From the NCBI RefSeq assembly GCF_001647285.1, contig NZ_LRML01000004.1, positions 310,001 through 374,000 of the forward strand: a stretch of DNA of 64,000 bases, read 5' to 3'. Positions 51,605 through 61,022 of the stretch are shown here, in pieces. Made by a program: the position numbers and the translations under genes. This DNA comes from Rufibacter roseus. Lineage in GTDB: Bacteria > Bacteroidota > Bacteroidia > Cytophagales > Hymenobacteraceae. Positions within the stretch are counted from its first letter, which is position 1. The number at the start of each line of letters is the position of its first letter. The notes under the pieces were generated by a model. That model was not told where the DNA came from, did no database searches, and saw only the letters and a list, made by a program, of their open reading frames with translations.

Positions 51605-52879
51605 ATGCCGTTGCACTCTAACTGGCTTCACCTTCCTGTTTTCTTTCTGCTGGTATACTGGCTGTGGCGTTCTTTGGGTAAGCCAGAGCAGAAGCCGCTC
51701 ATCTTTTGGAGTGCATTGCTATTGAAGCTAGTGTGCGGAATCTTGCTTGGGTGGCTGTACTTAACTTACCTGCCAGGCGGCGACACGTGGGGCTACCATA
51801 AGCAGGCGGCAGTAGTAGCAAATTGGGCGACTGACAATCCCGTGGATTACCTGCGGTTCCTCATTTTCAATGAGCACGTTCCTCTGCAGATACGGTTCAA
51901 AGAATTCTCCAATACCTTTTTCTTTCTGAAACCACTAAGTCTGCTACACCTGTTCACAGGCAATTCTTACTGGGGCAGCAGCCTTTACTTATCCCTTTTC
52001 AGCTTTTGGGGATGCTGGTTCCTGGTGTCTCACCTCCGGCGGCACTTCCCCCAATTTGGTACGGCAGCTACTATTTCATTTTTATTCTTCCCTTCAGTAG
52101 TTTTCTGGACGAGCGGAGTCACAAAAGACAGTGTCTTAATGGGCAGCCTTTGCTTTACGATTGGCCTCTTCCTGCAGATTTTAAAGCAAGAACAACCGAA
52201 GCCATTTTATAAGTACCTGCTCTTGATACCGGCAATTTGGCTCTTGTGGCGAATTAAATTTTTTCTGGCAGCCGTCTTAATTGTGTTAATGGTCACGCAC
52301 CTACTTTTAAAAACTATTACGCAGCGGGTAGTTTGGTTGCAGTCGAAAGAGCGGCAACTGCTGGCTTGGTCTGCACTCATGTCGGGCGGGGCATTTGTGG
52401 CCTCGTTTGCCCATCCCACATTCAACCTCAGCTTTTTTGTGCGGCACATTGTCTGGAACTACCGGAACATTATGGCTGTCTCAGACCCCGAAAAGCCGCT
52501 GCTGGTGGTGTACAAACTACAGCCCAGCCTGTGGTCAGTCATACAAAATGCTCCTTCTGCCCTCCTCCAGATGGTCTTCCGGCCTTTCATCTGGGAACCA
52601 GCGCCGCTATTTTATAAACTGGCTGGTATAGAGAATCTGCTTATTGCTCTATTAGTAGTGGTCGCCATTACAAATTTGGTACGTCACAAGAAATTCCCAT
52701 CGTTGCCGGCATTTCTTGGGGTGCTGCTGCTGTTTTTCGTGATTGGAGGGGTGCTGGTTTCTTTGCCCACGCCCAACTTCGGTTCTTTGCACCGTTACCG
52801 CGCGCCGTTGTTGCCGTTTTTCCTATTGCCCATTTTGGCTTGGGGACCAGTTCCGCAGTGGCTCCGGAAGCTCCTCTAA
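51605..52879 (+). CDS. Polytopic membrane protein of unknown function
   Basis: 424 residues with about ten membrane segments. A conserved-looking loop, YLPGGDTWGYHKQ, follows the second segment, and FFPSVVFWTSGVTKDSVLMG lies mid-protein. Both features recall GT-C glycosyltransferases or polysaccharide polymerases, where an acidic residue follows an early helix, but this is weak. Starts 4 bp after the DUF2851 stop. Confidence 0.7.
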   Translation: MPLHSNWLHLPVFFLLVYWLWRSLGKPEQKPLIFWSALLLKLVCGILLGWLYLTYLPGGDTWGYHKQAAVVANWATDNPVDYLRFLIFNEHVPLQIRFKEFSNTFFFLKPLSLLHLFTGNSYWGSSLYLSLFSFWGCWFLVSHLRRHFPQFGTAATISFLFFPSVVFWTSGVTKDSVLMGSLCFTIGLFLQILKQEQPKPFYKYLLLIPAIWLLWRIKFFLAAVLIVLMVTHLLLKTITQRVVWLQSKERQLLAWSALMSGGAFVASFAHPTFNLSFFVRHIVWNYRNIMAVSDPEKPLLVVYKLQPSLWSVIQNAPSALLQMVFRPFIWEPAPLFYKLAGIENLLIALLVVVAITNLVRHKKFPSLPAFLGVLLLFFVIGGVLVSLPTPNFGSLHRYRAPLLPFFLLPILAWGPVPQWLRKLL

Positions 52880-52927
52880 AACAGGAACTAACCTATTCCG
52901 TTTTCTTTCCCTATTTTTGCAGGATAT

Positions 52928-52969
52928 TCTGTTTTAGCCTTATTTTCTTCAAGACAGCCCTGAAACAGA
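52928..52969. repeat. PIR-A palindrome, copy 24
   Basis: TCTGTTTTAGCCTTA, centre TTTTCTTCAAGA, right arm CAGCCCTGAAACAGA; 49 bp after the preceding stop. Confidence 0.8.
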
Positions 52970-53030
52970 CTCAAATGTTCTCTCCAGACGCATTGTCTTG
53001 TGTAGAGAAGCACCTATAAAATTAAAATTT

Positions 53031-53663
53031 ATGCAGAATCCTGTTATCATATTGGGCGCCCAGGAACTGGGAATATTAGCTTTGGATGCCTTTCAGAGCA
53101 ACGATGTAGTGGTGTATTGTTTCTTAGACGACCAAGTAGCCCTGCAACAGAAAGAAGTGAATGACATCACCGTGATGGGCAACACCGAGGATGAGAATTT
53201 CCTGAAGCTGCTGGGCAAAAAATGTGATGTGTTTGTGGCCGCCGAAGATACAGCCGCCCGCAAAAGCCTCACCAAAATGCTTAAAGACGAATACAAGGTA
53301 GTACCGGTAAACGCCATCCATAAATTCAGCTATGTATCTGAGCACGCTTGGCTGGGTCACGGAAACTCAGTTCAAGCCGGAGCGGTAATCAACTCTAACG
53401 CTAAAGTGGGTGACAGCTGCGTTATTGGTCCCAGAGCTGTAATAGACGCCAATGCCGTGCTGGAGGACCATGTACAGCTAGGAGCCGGTGCCATGGTTAA
53501 CGCCGGAGTTACTATTGCCGAGGGTGCCTTCATCGGAACCGGAGCCGTGGTGGTATCAGGTGTAAAAATTGGCAAGAACGCCCGCGTAGGAGCCGGTGCC
53601 GTGGTAGTAGCCGACGTAGCCGCCAAGCAAACCGTATTCGGTAATCCCGCAAAACCAGTTTAG
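53031..53663 (+). CDS. NeuD/PglD-like acyltransferase
   Basis: 210 residues from the ATG at 53031 (MQNPVIILGAQELGILALDA). A Rossmann-like N-terminal domain (VIILGAQELG, then YCFLDDQVALQ) precedes a left-handed beta-helix of hexapeptide repeats (VGDSCVIGPRAVIDANAVLE, AGVTIAEGAFIGTGAVVVSG). Family members acetylate sugar amines for surface glycans. It stands alone, so the sugar is unknown. Confidence 0.85.
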   Translation: MQNPVIILGAQELGILALDAFQSNDVVVYCFLDDQVALQQKEVNDITVMGNTEDENFLKLLGKKCDVFVAAEDTAARKSLTKMLKDEYKVVPVNAIHKFSYVSEHAWLGHGNSVQAGAVINSNAKVGDSCVIGPRAVIDANAVLEDHVQLGAGAMVNAGVTIAEGAFIGTGAVVVSGVKIGKNARVGAGAVVVADVAAKQTVFGNPAKPV

Positions 53664-53679
53664 TTTGAACTTAAGACGC

Positions 53680-53745
53680 AAGATTCAAGACACAAGACTT
53701 TCCCAAAGTACTGACTCAGAACCTAGGCTCAAGACTAAAGCTGAC
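53680..53745. repeat. Degenerate AAGACA/CAAGACT short tandem repeat, left part
   Basis: AAGATTCAAGACACAAGACT, later GACTCAGAACCTAGGCTCAA then GACTAAAG. It is the inverted partner of 53810-53843. Confidence 0.6.
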
Positions 53746-53757
53746 GAATGTCATTTT

Positions 53758-53796
53758 CTGTTTTGGGACTGTTTTTCCTAAATTTGCCCTAAAATG
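53758..53796. repeat. PIR-A palindrome, copy 25
   Basis: CTGTTTTGGGACTG, centre TTTTTCCTAAAT, right arm TTGCCCTAAAATGG; sits between the two inverted short-repeat tracts. Confidence 0.7.
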
Positions 53797-53809
53797 GAAT
53801 TCAGGATAA

Positions 53810-53843
53810 AAGTCTTGTGTCTTATGTCTTGAATCTTGTGTCT
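53810..53843. repeat. Short tandem repeat, right part (inverted)
   Basis: AAGTCTTGTGTCTTATGTCT then TGAATCTTGTGTCT; with 53680-53700 it forms an inverted pair of about 21 bp with a 7-base insertion. Confidence 0.6.
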
Positions 53844-53878
53844 CACAAAAATTTACACTTAGCTTGAAACTAAGCAGT

Positions 53879-54847
53879 ATGAAAAAGTACAGTATCTTAC
53901 TCTATTACCACTACACCAAAATTGAAGACCCGGAACTGTTCCGCGAGGAGCACCATTTGCTGTGTCTTAAGTTAAACCTGTTGGGTCGTATAATTGTGGC
54001 CGCCGAAGGCTTGAATGGTACCGTCTCCGGATTGGTGGAAGATTGCGAGGCTTACATGGCCGCCGTAAAGGCAGACCCTCGTTTTGCCGGCATTGACTTT
54101 AAAGTTGATTACGCCGATGAGCACGCCTTCACCAAACTGCACGTGCGCCACAAGCCGGAAATTGTACACGCAGGCCTCCGCAACATAGACCCAACGGAAC
54201 GAACGGGGGTGCATCTGTCGCCGCAGGAGTTCAAGGAGATGAAGGACCAGGAGGACGTGGTGGTGCTGGATGTGCGCTCTGACTATGAGCACAGCATGGG
54301 CAAATTCAAAAATGCCGTGACACTTGATATTGAGAACTTCAGGGAGTTTCCGGAGAAGCTGGACGAGCTGAAGGAGAAGTACGACGGTAAAAAAATTCTG
54401 ACCTACTGCACCGGCGGTATTAAATGCGAGAAAGCCAGCGCCTTTTTGCTGGAAAAAGGCTTTGAAAACGTGTACCAGCTGCACGGCGGCATCATTAAAT
54501 ACGGCATAGAAGCCGGCGGCGAAGACTTCGAGGGCAAATGCTATGTATTTGACAACCGCGTGGCCGTTGACGTGAACAAGGTGAACCCAGTGGTGATTTC
54601 CCGCTGCCACGTGTGTGAAACGCCATCGGCTAGAATGGTGAACTGCGCTAATCCGCACTGTAACCTGCACGTACCTATTTGCGAGGAGTGCGGCGTAAAA
54701 ATGGACGGAGCCTGCTCTACCACCTGCCAGGAGCACCCAGACAAGCGTCCTTACGACGGCACTGGCTATTACCAGAAAAACACCAACGGCTACAACCCGT
54801 ACAAAGGCTTGAACCGCCGCAAGACGGAGCAACCCAAGGCTGTTTAA
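53879..54847 (+). CDS. trhO: tRNA uridine(34) hydroxylase, rhodanese-fold
   Basis: 322 residues from the ATG at 53879 (MKKYSILLYYHYTKIEDPE). An N-terminal ferredoxin-like domain (IIVAAEGLNGTVSG) precedes a rhodanese domain with C177 in TYCTGGIKCEKA, and a Cys-rich C-terminus (CHVCETPSARMVNCANPHCN, CEECGVKMDGACSTTC) that may bind zinc. It forms 5-hydroxyuridine at the tRNA wobble position. Ends in its own terminator. Confidence 0.95.
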   Translation: MKKYSILLYYHYTKIEDPELFREEHHLLCLKLNLLGRIIVAAEGLNGTVSGLVEDCEAYMAAVKADPRFAGIDFKVDYADEHAFTKLHVRHKPEIVHAGLRNIDPTERTGVHLSPQEFKEMKDQEDVVVLDVRSDYEHSMGKFKNAVTLDIENFREFPEKLDELKEKYDGKKILTYCTGGIKCEKASAFLLEKGFENVYQLHGGIIKYGIEAGGEDFEGKCYVFDNRVAVDVNKVNPVVISRCHVCETPSARMVNCANPHCNLHVPICEECGVKMDGACSTTCQEHPDKRPYDGTGYYQKNTNGYNPYKGLNRRKTEQPKAV

Positions 54848-54863
54848 TTTACTATATCATAAA

Positions 54864-54908
54864 CAAAGCGCCGCTAGTTGCTTCTAAGGCAATAGCGGCG
54901 CTTTTCTA
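54864..54908 (+). terminator. Terminator after trhO
   Basis: AAAGCGCCGCTAGTTGC pairs with GCAATAGCGGCGCTTT with one bulge, then TTCTATTTT. No PIR-A copy here. Confidence 0.85.
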
Positions 54909-55004
54909 TTTTCATACCTTTACCCGATAGCCGCTTCTCTTTACCGGATCGGCTGTACCAGGCAAAGAATATTTTTAAGCTCGTACCACCTAAAAAATAA
55001 AACT

Positions 55005-55868
55005 ATGGCCCGAATACCGGAGTCTGAATTAATCCTGAACGCAGACGGCAGCATCTATCACCTGAACCTGCTGCCAGAGATGATATCTGACACCATCATC
55101 ACCGTTGGCGACCAAGACCGGGTGGCTTTGGTGAGCAAACATTTTGATTCCATTGAGATACAGGTGGCCAAGCGGGAGTTTGTCACCCACACCGGCTACT
55201 ACAAGGGCAAACGTATATCGGTAGTGTCTACGGGCATTGGCACCGACAACATTGACATTGTGCTGAATGAGCTAGACGCGCTGGTGAACGTTGATTTTGT
55301 TACCCGCGAACCATTGGCCCCAGAAGATAGAATCTCGCTGAAGATTGTGCGCATTGGCACCTCCGGCGCCCTGCAGGAAGACGTGCCGCTGGGTAGTCAT
55401 TTGGCTACCGAATACGCCGTGGGCTTAGATACGCTTATGCAGTTCTACCCGCTCATGGAAACAGGTTTCGAGACCGAGATTGCGGTGCAGCTGCAGCTGG
55501 CACTTGGCCTCGGCTTCCTCCCCTACTGCGTGAAAGGCTCTGATTTGCTAAGAGAGCAGGTTGCGCATGACATGATCATGGGCAACACCTTCACCTGCCC
55601 TGGTTTCTACGCTCCGCAGGGTAGATTACTGCGCCTGCAGCCAAAAATTGAAGGTGTCATTGAAAAGCTGAAGTCGTTTGAGTACGAGACCATCAAGTTC
55701 ACGAACTTCGAAATGGAAACAGCCGGTATTTACAGCTTAGGCCGCCTGCTGGGCCATGATGTTCTTTCTCTGAATGCAATTGTAGCAAACAGAATCACTC
55801 ATCAGTTCGCACCTAATGTGAATGAAATCATTGATGATTTAGTGGTGAAAGTGCTGGAACGTATATAG
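55005..55868 (+). CDS. Nucleoside phosphorylase (uridine phosphorylase-like)
   Basis: 287 residues. Signatures: GDQDRVALVSKHFDSIEIQV, VVSTGIGTDNIDIVLNELDA, VRIGTSGALQEDVPLGS and the base-site NFEMETAGIYSLGRLLGHD. It phosphorolyses a nucleoside to base and (deoxy)ribose 1-phosphate in salvage; uridine is the most likely substrate by similarity. Confidence 0.9.
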   Translation: MARIPESELILNADGSIYHLNLLPEMISDTIITVGDQDRVALVSKHFDSIEIQVAKREFVTHTGYYKGKRISVVSTGIGTDNIDIVLNELDALVNVDFVTREPLAPEDRISLKIVRIGTSGALQEDVPLGSHLATEYAVGLDTLMQFYPLMETGFETEIAVQLQLALGLGFLPYCVKGSDLLREQVAHDMIMGNTFTCPGFYAPQGRLLRLQPKIEGVIEKLKSFEYETIKFTNFEMETAGIYSLGRLLGHDVLSLNAIVANRITHQFAPNVNEIIDDLVVKVLERI

Positions 55869-55893
55869 AAGCTGTGAAGGCATTTGAGCCGCT

Positions 55894-55932
55894 GGTTTTA
55901 GGCGCGTTTTCTTGAAAATAGGCCTAAAACAG
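55894..55932. repeat. PIR-A palindrome, copy 26
   Basis: GGTTTTAGGCGCG, centre TTTTCTTGAAAA, right arm TAGGCCTAAAACAG; 26 bp after the phosphorylase stop, overlapping the next terminator by 3 bp. Confidence 0.85.
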
Positions 55933-55970
55933 AAGAGCCTCTGATTTAATATCAGAGGCTCTTCTGTTTT
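55930..55970. terminator. Terminator between convergent genes
   Basis: Perfect 16-bp stem CAGAAGAGCCTCTGAT with its complement, TTAAT loop, then TTTTA. On the minus strand the T-run comes from the PIR-A right arm (CTAAAAC), so the pair may serve both genes. Confidence 0.88.
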
Positions 55971-55985
55971 ATATAATTGATTAAC

Positions 55986-56285
55986 TCAGAAAAACTCAAC
56001 CGAATAAATAGCGGAAGTAGGCAAAGTCACGCCCGCCTTGATGGTTACAAACTCTTTATCAGCTTGCCAGATGGTGGTTCTTACGCGCAACATATCGCCG
56101 GTGGCCACCTTAAAAACTATTTCTACTTTGCCTTGGTACCCGTTACCCAAACGACTGCCCCGCTCCAGATTATGCAGGCGGCGTACTTTTGATTCATTAT
56201 CGGTCAGCACATCTTCCTGGGGAAACTGAAGCTGCGGAATCACTTCTTTCTCAATTAGAGTATAGGGCGAGTTTTTTGTTTCCAT
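55986..56285 (-). CDS. Small conserved protein of unknown function
   Basis: 99 residues from the ATG at 56285 (METKNSPYTLIEKEVIPQLQ). Middle: NESKVRRLHNLERGSRLGNGYQGKVEIVF, then VRTTIWQADKEFVTIKAGVTLP; beta-rich with a basic patch. Similar short proteins occur in related Bacteroidota. Cytoplasmic; no domain name assigned. Confidence 0.7.
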   Translation of the reverse strand: METKNSPYTLIEKEVIPQLQFPQEDVLTDNESKVRRLHNLERGSRLGNGYQGKVEIVFKVATGDMLRVRTTIWQADKEFVTIKAGVTLPTSAIYSVEFF

Positions 56286-56398
56286 AATGCTCTGCTTTTG
56301 TTGAGGTCTGTACACTAATCAAACAAGAATTTGTCATAAAAGCAAATGAATGTACAAACATTCAACAGGTAGCAAAAGAGCCACTCAAATGTTAAAAA

Positions 56399-56440
56399 TC
56401 TGTTTTAGTCCTCTTTTCTTAAAAATAGGCCTAAAACAGA
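56399..56440. repeat. PIR-A palindrome, copy 27
   Basis: TCTGTTTTAGTCC, centre TCTTTTCTTAAAAA, right arm TAGGCCTAAAACAGA. It abuts the stop codon of the acyl-CoA reductase gene. Confidence 0.88.
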
Positions 56441-57460
56441 CTACAATTTAAGCAAGAATTCCATAGTGTCTACTCCATCGGCGTAATCGCTCACGGCAGG
56501 GCATTGCGCCTGCCCGAAAGAGAAACTGTTTTCCCAGTCGGCATTCTTGGAGACGATGCACTGCAGTTTCTCCTGCACTCCAGCTACCTTCTCACGCAAA
56601 TCCTGTTCATCCGTATAAGTCTCATAAAACAGCACCGAAATAGGCGAAACAAGTTGCTGGCTCTCCGTCACCATTAAAAAACCGTTATCTAGGTGCGGCA
56701 CAGCGTTTACCAGAAATATAGACTTGTTGTAGTCATAGTTGTTCTGGTATTTGTGGTGGTTCACTACTTCCTTTTTGTATTCTATGGCCTCAAAAAATGG
56801 CGTGAAGTCATACCCTTCGGGAACATAAGCTTTGGCCACGTTTCGGCAGCCCAGCCCGTAGTAGCGCAAAATATCATCGCCTAAGGCGGCCAGTTCTTCT
56901 TGCGTTTCTTCTCCGGTGAGCACGGCAATGCTGGTGCGGTTTTTCCGGATGATGTGCGGCCGCTTGGCGAAATAGTATTCAAAGTAGCGGGCCGTGTTGT
57001 CAGAGCCGGTGGCAATAATGGCGTCAGATTCTTTTAGCATCTGCACCAACTGAATCTGCTCCTGAAAGGCTGGCTCTATCTCCACCAACTTGCTCAGCAA
57101 ATGCGGCAGCAGAAAAGGGTCATCGGAGCTTGGCTTGGCTTGCAAGATATGGCCCGATAATAGAATACATAGCGCATCATGAAACCCTACGGCCGGAATG
57201 TTCCCCGCCATCACCACCCCCACTTTTTTAGGGGCTTCATTGGTTTCCGGAAAATTATATTGGCCAATCCACGTTCTTAGTTGGTCGGCCTGCAGCATGC
57301 TGGCAATTCCGTCTAGCGCGGCGGAAACATTTGGCAGGTCAAAGAAGTTATTGTGCTGTCCGGCGCGCCGGGCCAGGTATTCGCGCTCCTCCAAGGGTAA
57401 ATCCCGAAGGTAATCGCCTAATTTTATGAATGCGGTAAGTCTATTTTCTAAAGTTAGCAT
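56441..57460 (-). CDS. LuxC-like acyl-CoA reductase
   Basis: 339 residues from the ATG at 57460 (MLTLENRLTAFIKLGDYLRD); the longer frame runs into the promoter gap. Aldehyde-dehydrogenase-like: GVVMAGNIPAVGFHDALCIL, then KESDAIIATGSDNTARYFEYY, and the catalytic Cys in YYGLGCRNVAKAYVPEG. Predicted to reduce acyl-CoA to aldehyde with NADPH. It is divergent from the ferredoxin gene, an order seen in other Bacteroidota. Confidence 0.88.
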   Translation of the reverse strand: MLTLENRLTAFIKLGDYLRDLPLEEREYLARRAGQHNNFFDLPNVSAALDGIASMLQADQLRTWIGQYNFPETNEAPKKVGVVMAGNIPAVGFHDALCILLSGHILQAKPSSDDPFLLPHLLSKLVEIEPAFQEQIQLVQMLKESDAIIATGSDNTARYFEYYFAKRPHIIRKNRTSIAVLTGEETQEELAALGDDILRYYGLGCRNVAKAYVPEGYDFTPFFEAIEYKKEVVNHHKYQNNYDYNKSIFLVNAVPHLDNGFLMVTESQQLVSPISVLFYETYTDEQDLREKVAGVQEKLQCIVSKNADWENSFSFGQAQCPAVSDYADGVDTMEFLLKL

Positions 57461-57514
57461 GAAGGGGTAACAGTGGGTGCGTGAGAAACGTTTGAAACAA
57501 TGCGCACTAAGTAT

Positions 57515-57522
57515 TACTTTTG
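57515..57522 (+). promoter_or_regulatory. -7 box (TACTTTTG) with -33 TTTG before the ferredoxin gene
   Basis: TTTG at 57491-57494, 20-bp spacer, then TACTTTTG: the clearest two-part Bacteroidota promoter in the window. ATG is 62 bp further on. Confidence 0.65.
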
Positions 57523-57562
57523 CGCGCGGAATGGCGTGCCGATGCCGGCGCAAAATTACTAA

Positions 57563-57931
<369 letters not shown>

Positions 57932-57957
57932 TCATTTCTTTGATGATAATTTGAATG

Positions 57958-57986
57958 GAAACCCGCCCTGTGCGGGTTTTCTTTTG
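57958..57986 (+). terminator. Terminator after the ferredoxin gene
   Basis: AAACCCGC, CCTGT loop, GCGGGTTT, then TCTTTTG. Confidence 0.85.
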
Positions 57987-57990
57987 TATA

Positions 57991-58030
57991 TCTTTTTTGG
58001 GCTTATTTTTCAGAAAACAGGGCTAAAACA
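57991..58030. repeat. PIR-A palindrome, copy 28
   Basis: TTTTTTGGGCTTA, centre TTTTTCAGAAAA, right arm CAGGGCTAAAACA; 60 bp after the ferredoxin stop, directly after its terminator. Confidence 0.78.
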
Positions 58031-58086
58031 AAATTCTCTCTCCCTCAACGTCTATCTAAGGCTAAAGCCTAACCAAAACTATTTAC

Positions 58087-58094
58087 TATTTTTG
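58087..58094 (+). promoter_or_regulatory. -7 box (TATTTTTG) of valS
   Basis: Full match, 62 bp upstream of the valS ATG. Confidence 0.55.
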
Positions 58095-58155
58095 CCATTC
58101 CATTGTGGCGCAAGGTCCTGCAACCAGATAAGCGCTGCCTGATACAATAACAAAG

Positions 58156-60789
58156 ATGTCGATTCCGAAGACCTATAATCCTAAAGAAGTAGAAGACAAG
58201 TGGTACGCCACCTGGCTGGAGCGCGGCTTTTTCAAGTCGAAACCAAACCCTAAAAAGCAGCCGTACACGGTGGTTATTCCGCCGCCCAACGTAACGGGCG
58301 TGCTGCACATGGGCCACATGCTCAACAATACCATTCAGGATGTGCTGGTGCGCCGTGCGCGTATGCAGGGAAAGGAAGCGTGTTGGGTACCTGGTACCGA
58401 CCACGCCTCTATTGCCACCGAGGCTCGTGTGGTGAACATGCTCAAGGAAAAAGGCATCAAGAAATCTGACCTCACCCGCGAGGAGTTTCTGCAGCACGCG
58501 TTTGAGTGGAAAGAAAAGTACGGCGGCATCATTCTGGAGCAGCTGAAGAAACTGGGCGCCTCCTGCGACTGGGACCGCACCCGCTTCACCATGGAGCCAG
58601 ACATGACCGAGGCCGTGATTCAGGTGTTCGTGGATTTGTACCGCAAAGGCCACATTTACCGCGGCGTGCGCATGGTCAACTGGGACCCGCAAGGCCTCAC
58701 TGCTTTGTCAGATGAAGAAGTAAACTTTAAGCAGGTTAACGGTAAGCTGTACTACCTGCGCTACGGCATCGAGGGCTCAGACGATGTGCTCACCGTAGCC
58801 ACCAAACGCCCAGAGACTATTATGGGTGACGTGGCTATCTGTGTGCACCCCGAGGATGAGCGCTATAAGCACTTGGAGGGCAAAAAAGCCATTATTCCGC
58901 TAGTGAACCGCGCCATTCCAATTATTTTTGATGAATACGTAGACCGCGAGTTCGGGACGGGTGTGCTGAAAGTAACCCCAGCCCACGACATCAACGACTA
59001 CGAGCTGGGCGTGAAGCACAACCTGCCTAGCATTGACGTACTCAACGACAACGGTACTATTCACGAGCGGGCTGGCCTGTACGTGGGCGAAGACCGTTTT
59101 GTGGTGCGCAAGAAAATCACGAAAGAGCTAGAGGAAAAAGGGCTGCTGGAGAAAGTAGAAGACTCGGTGACCAACGTTGGTTTCTCGGAGCGTACGGATG
59201 CCGTGATTGAGCCGAAGCTTTCCATGCAGTGGTGGTGCAAGATGGATGAAATGGCCAAGCCCGCGCTGGAGAACGTGATGAACGACACCATTAAGCTGCA
59301 TCCGCCTAAGTTCAAGAACATGTACCGTTCCTGGATGGAGAACGTGCGCGATTGGTGTATCTCACGCCAGTTGTGGTGGGGTCAGCGAATTCCGGCGTAC
59401 TACCTGCCAGATGGCACCTTTGTAGTAGCCTGTACGCCTGAAGAAGCTTTGGAAGAAGCCCGCACTAAGTCTGGTAACGCCAAACTGAAACTGGAAGACC
59501 TGCGCCAAGACGAAGACGTGCTGGACACCTGGTTCTCCTCTTGGCTGTGGCCCATCTCGGTGTTCGACGGATTCAAAGACCCGGACAACGAAGATATTCT
59601 GTACTACTACCCCACCAATGACCTGGTAACTGCCCCTGAGATTCTGTTCTTCTGGGTGGCCCGTATGATTATGGCTGGGTATGAGTTCCGCCGTGAGCTG
59701 CCGTTCCAGAACGTGTATTTGACCGGTATTGTGCGTGATGCCCAGGGCCGTAAAATGTCAAAATCGTTGGGTAATTCACCAGACCCGCTGGACCTGATTG
59801 AGCAGTACGGTGCAGACGGTGTAAGAGCCGGTATGTTGTTCAGCTCCCCTGCCGGAAATGACCTCTTATTCGATGAGAAACTATGCGAGCAGGGTCGTAA
59901 CTTCAGCAACAAAATCTGGAATGCATTCCGCCTCATCAACGGCTGGGAAGTAGACGAAACCCTGGAGAACCCGAACGAGAAAGCCATCAAGTGGTTCGAC
60001 TCTAAATACAACGAGGCCCTGAACGTACTGGAAGACCACTTCGACAAGTTCCGTATTTCCGATGCCCTGTTGACGGTGTATAAATTAGTTTGGGACGACT
60101 TCTGCTCTAATTACCTGGAGATGATTAAGCCTGCGTTTGGCTCTCCTATAGATGCGGCCACGCTGCAGGCTACAAATGACTTCCTGGAGAAACTGATGAA
60201 AGTGCTGCACCCGTTCATGCCGTTCATCACCGAGGAAATCTGGAACTCTATGAAAGAGCGGGCCCCTAAAGATTGCTTAGTGGTAGCCAAATGGCCGGAG
60301 AAAGGACGCATTGACGCTGATTTGCTAAGACAGACCGAGTACGTACTGAACGTGGTAGGCCAAATCCGGAACACGCGCAACAGCAAGAACATCTCGCCTG
60401 CTAAAAAGCTAGCTCTGCACGTACGTCTGGCGGAGGGCAAAAACCCTATTGCCGGCTATGAAACTCTGGTGAGTAAATTAGCTAACTTAAATGAAATTCA
60501 GGAGACCGAAGAACAGTTGGATAATGCCTTGTCATTCGTGGTGGAGAGCTCTGAGTTCTTCATCCCGATGGAGGGTAACATTGACGCCGCCGCCGAACGT
60601 GCCCGCATCTTGAAAGAGCTGGACTACACCAAAGGCTTTCTGGCCAGCGTAGAGAAAAAGCTCAGCAACGAGCGTTTCGTGAGCGGCGCCCCAGAGGCCG
60701 TTATCAGCGCCGAACGTAAAAAGCAAGCCGACGCCGAAGCTAAAATTGCTGCGCTAGAGCAGAGTTTGGCGGCACTGCCGAGTGAATAG
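58156..60789 (+). CDS. valS: Valyl-tRNA synthetase
   Basis: 877 residues, normal length. Class I signatures [15 protein letters not shown] (HIGH-like) near 35-49 and KMSKS near 533. An editing domain lies between them ([20 protein letters not shown]), then the anticodon-binding domain and a C-terminal coiled coil ([20 protein letters not shown]) typical of ValRS. It charges tRNA-Val and hydrolyses mischarged Thr-tRNA. Confidence 0.98.
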   Translation: MSIPKTYNPKEVEDKWYATWLERGFFKSKPNPKKQPYTVVIPPPNVTGVLHMGHMLNNTIQDVLVRRARMQGKEACWVPGTDHASIATEARVVNMLKEKGIKKSDLTREEFLQHAFEWKEKYGGIILEQLKKLGASCDWDRTRFTMEPDMTEAVIQVFVDLYRKGHIYRGVRMVNWDPQGLTALSDEEVNFKQVNGKLYYLRYGIEGSDDVLTVATKRPETIMGDVAICVHPEDERYKHLEGKKAIIPLVNRAIPIIFDEYVDREFGTGVLKVTPAHDINDYELGVKHNLPSIDVLNDNGTIHERAGLYVGEDRFVVRKKITKELEEKGLLEKVEDSVTNVGFSERTDAVIEPKLSMQWWCKMDEMAKPALENVMNDTIKLHPPKFKNMYRSWMENVRDWCISRQLWWGQRIPAYYLPDGTFVVACTPEEALEEARTKSGNAKLKLEDLRQDEDVLDTWFSSWLWPISVFDGFKDPDNEDILYYYPTNDLVTAPEILFFWVARMIMAGYEFRRELPFQNVYLTGIVRDAQGRKMSKSLGNSPDPLDLIEQYGADGVRAGMLFSSPAGNDLLFDEKLCEQGRNFSNKIWNAFRLINGWEVDETLENPNEKAIKWFDSKYNEALNVLEDHFDKFRISDALLTVYKLVWDDFCSNYLEMIKPAFGSPIDAATLQATNDFLEKLMKVLHPFMPFITEEIWNSMKERAPKDCLVVAKWPEKGRIDADLLRQTEYVLNVVGQIRNTRNSKNISPAKKLALHVRLAEGKNPIAGYETLVSKLANLNEIQETEEQLDNALSFVVESSEFFIPMEGNIDAAAERARILKELDYTKGFLASVEKKLSNERFVSGAPEAVISAERKKQADAEAKIAALEQSLAALPSE

Positions 60790-60808
60790 ATTATATTATT
60801 AATTGTTT

Positions 60809-60846
60809 CAAAAGCGCTGCTCCATCTAGAGCAGCCGCTTTTGTTT
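60809..60846 (+). terminator. Terminator after valS
   Basis: AAAAGCGCTGCTC pairs imperfectly with GAGCAGCCGCTTTT around CATCTA, then GTTTT. Confidence 0.7.
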
Positions 60847-60874
60847 TAAGAAAATCGCCCATATCAGATCGTTC

Positions 60875-60894
60875 GGACAGGGCTTGACCTGTCC
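60875..60894. repeat. GGACAGGT palindrome, copy 3 (centre changed)
   Basis: GGACAGGGCTTGACCTGTCC: outer arms kept, the central GTCGCGAC half lost. Confidence 0.75.
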
Positions 60895-60959
60895 CCTGCG
60901 GTTCCAATATATCATCGCCTCCTATGCAACGTTATGTGTGATTCTCGGGATTGCGTGGC

Positions 60960-60979
60960 GGACAGGTCGCGACCTGTCC
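60960..60979. repeat. GGACAGGT palindrome, copy 4
   Basis: GGACAGGTCGCGACCTGTCC, identical to copy 1 at 36423. It would lie inside the long form of the DUF72 frame, so it argues for the downstream start. Confidence 0.9.
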
Positions 60980-61022
60980 CTACGTCACAACCTCCTGCCT
61001 TTACCAACTGTATAACCCATCT

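Noticed and set aside
60951-61022. Longer N-terminus of the DUF72 gene
   Set aside because: It would translate a dispersed GGACAGGT palindrome; the family N-terminus begins just after ATG 61023.
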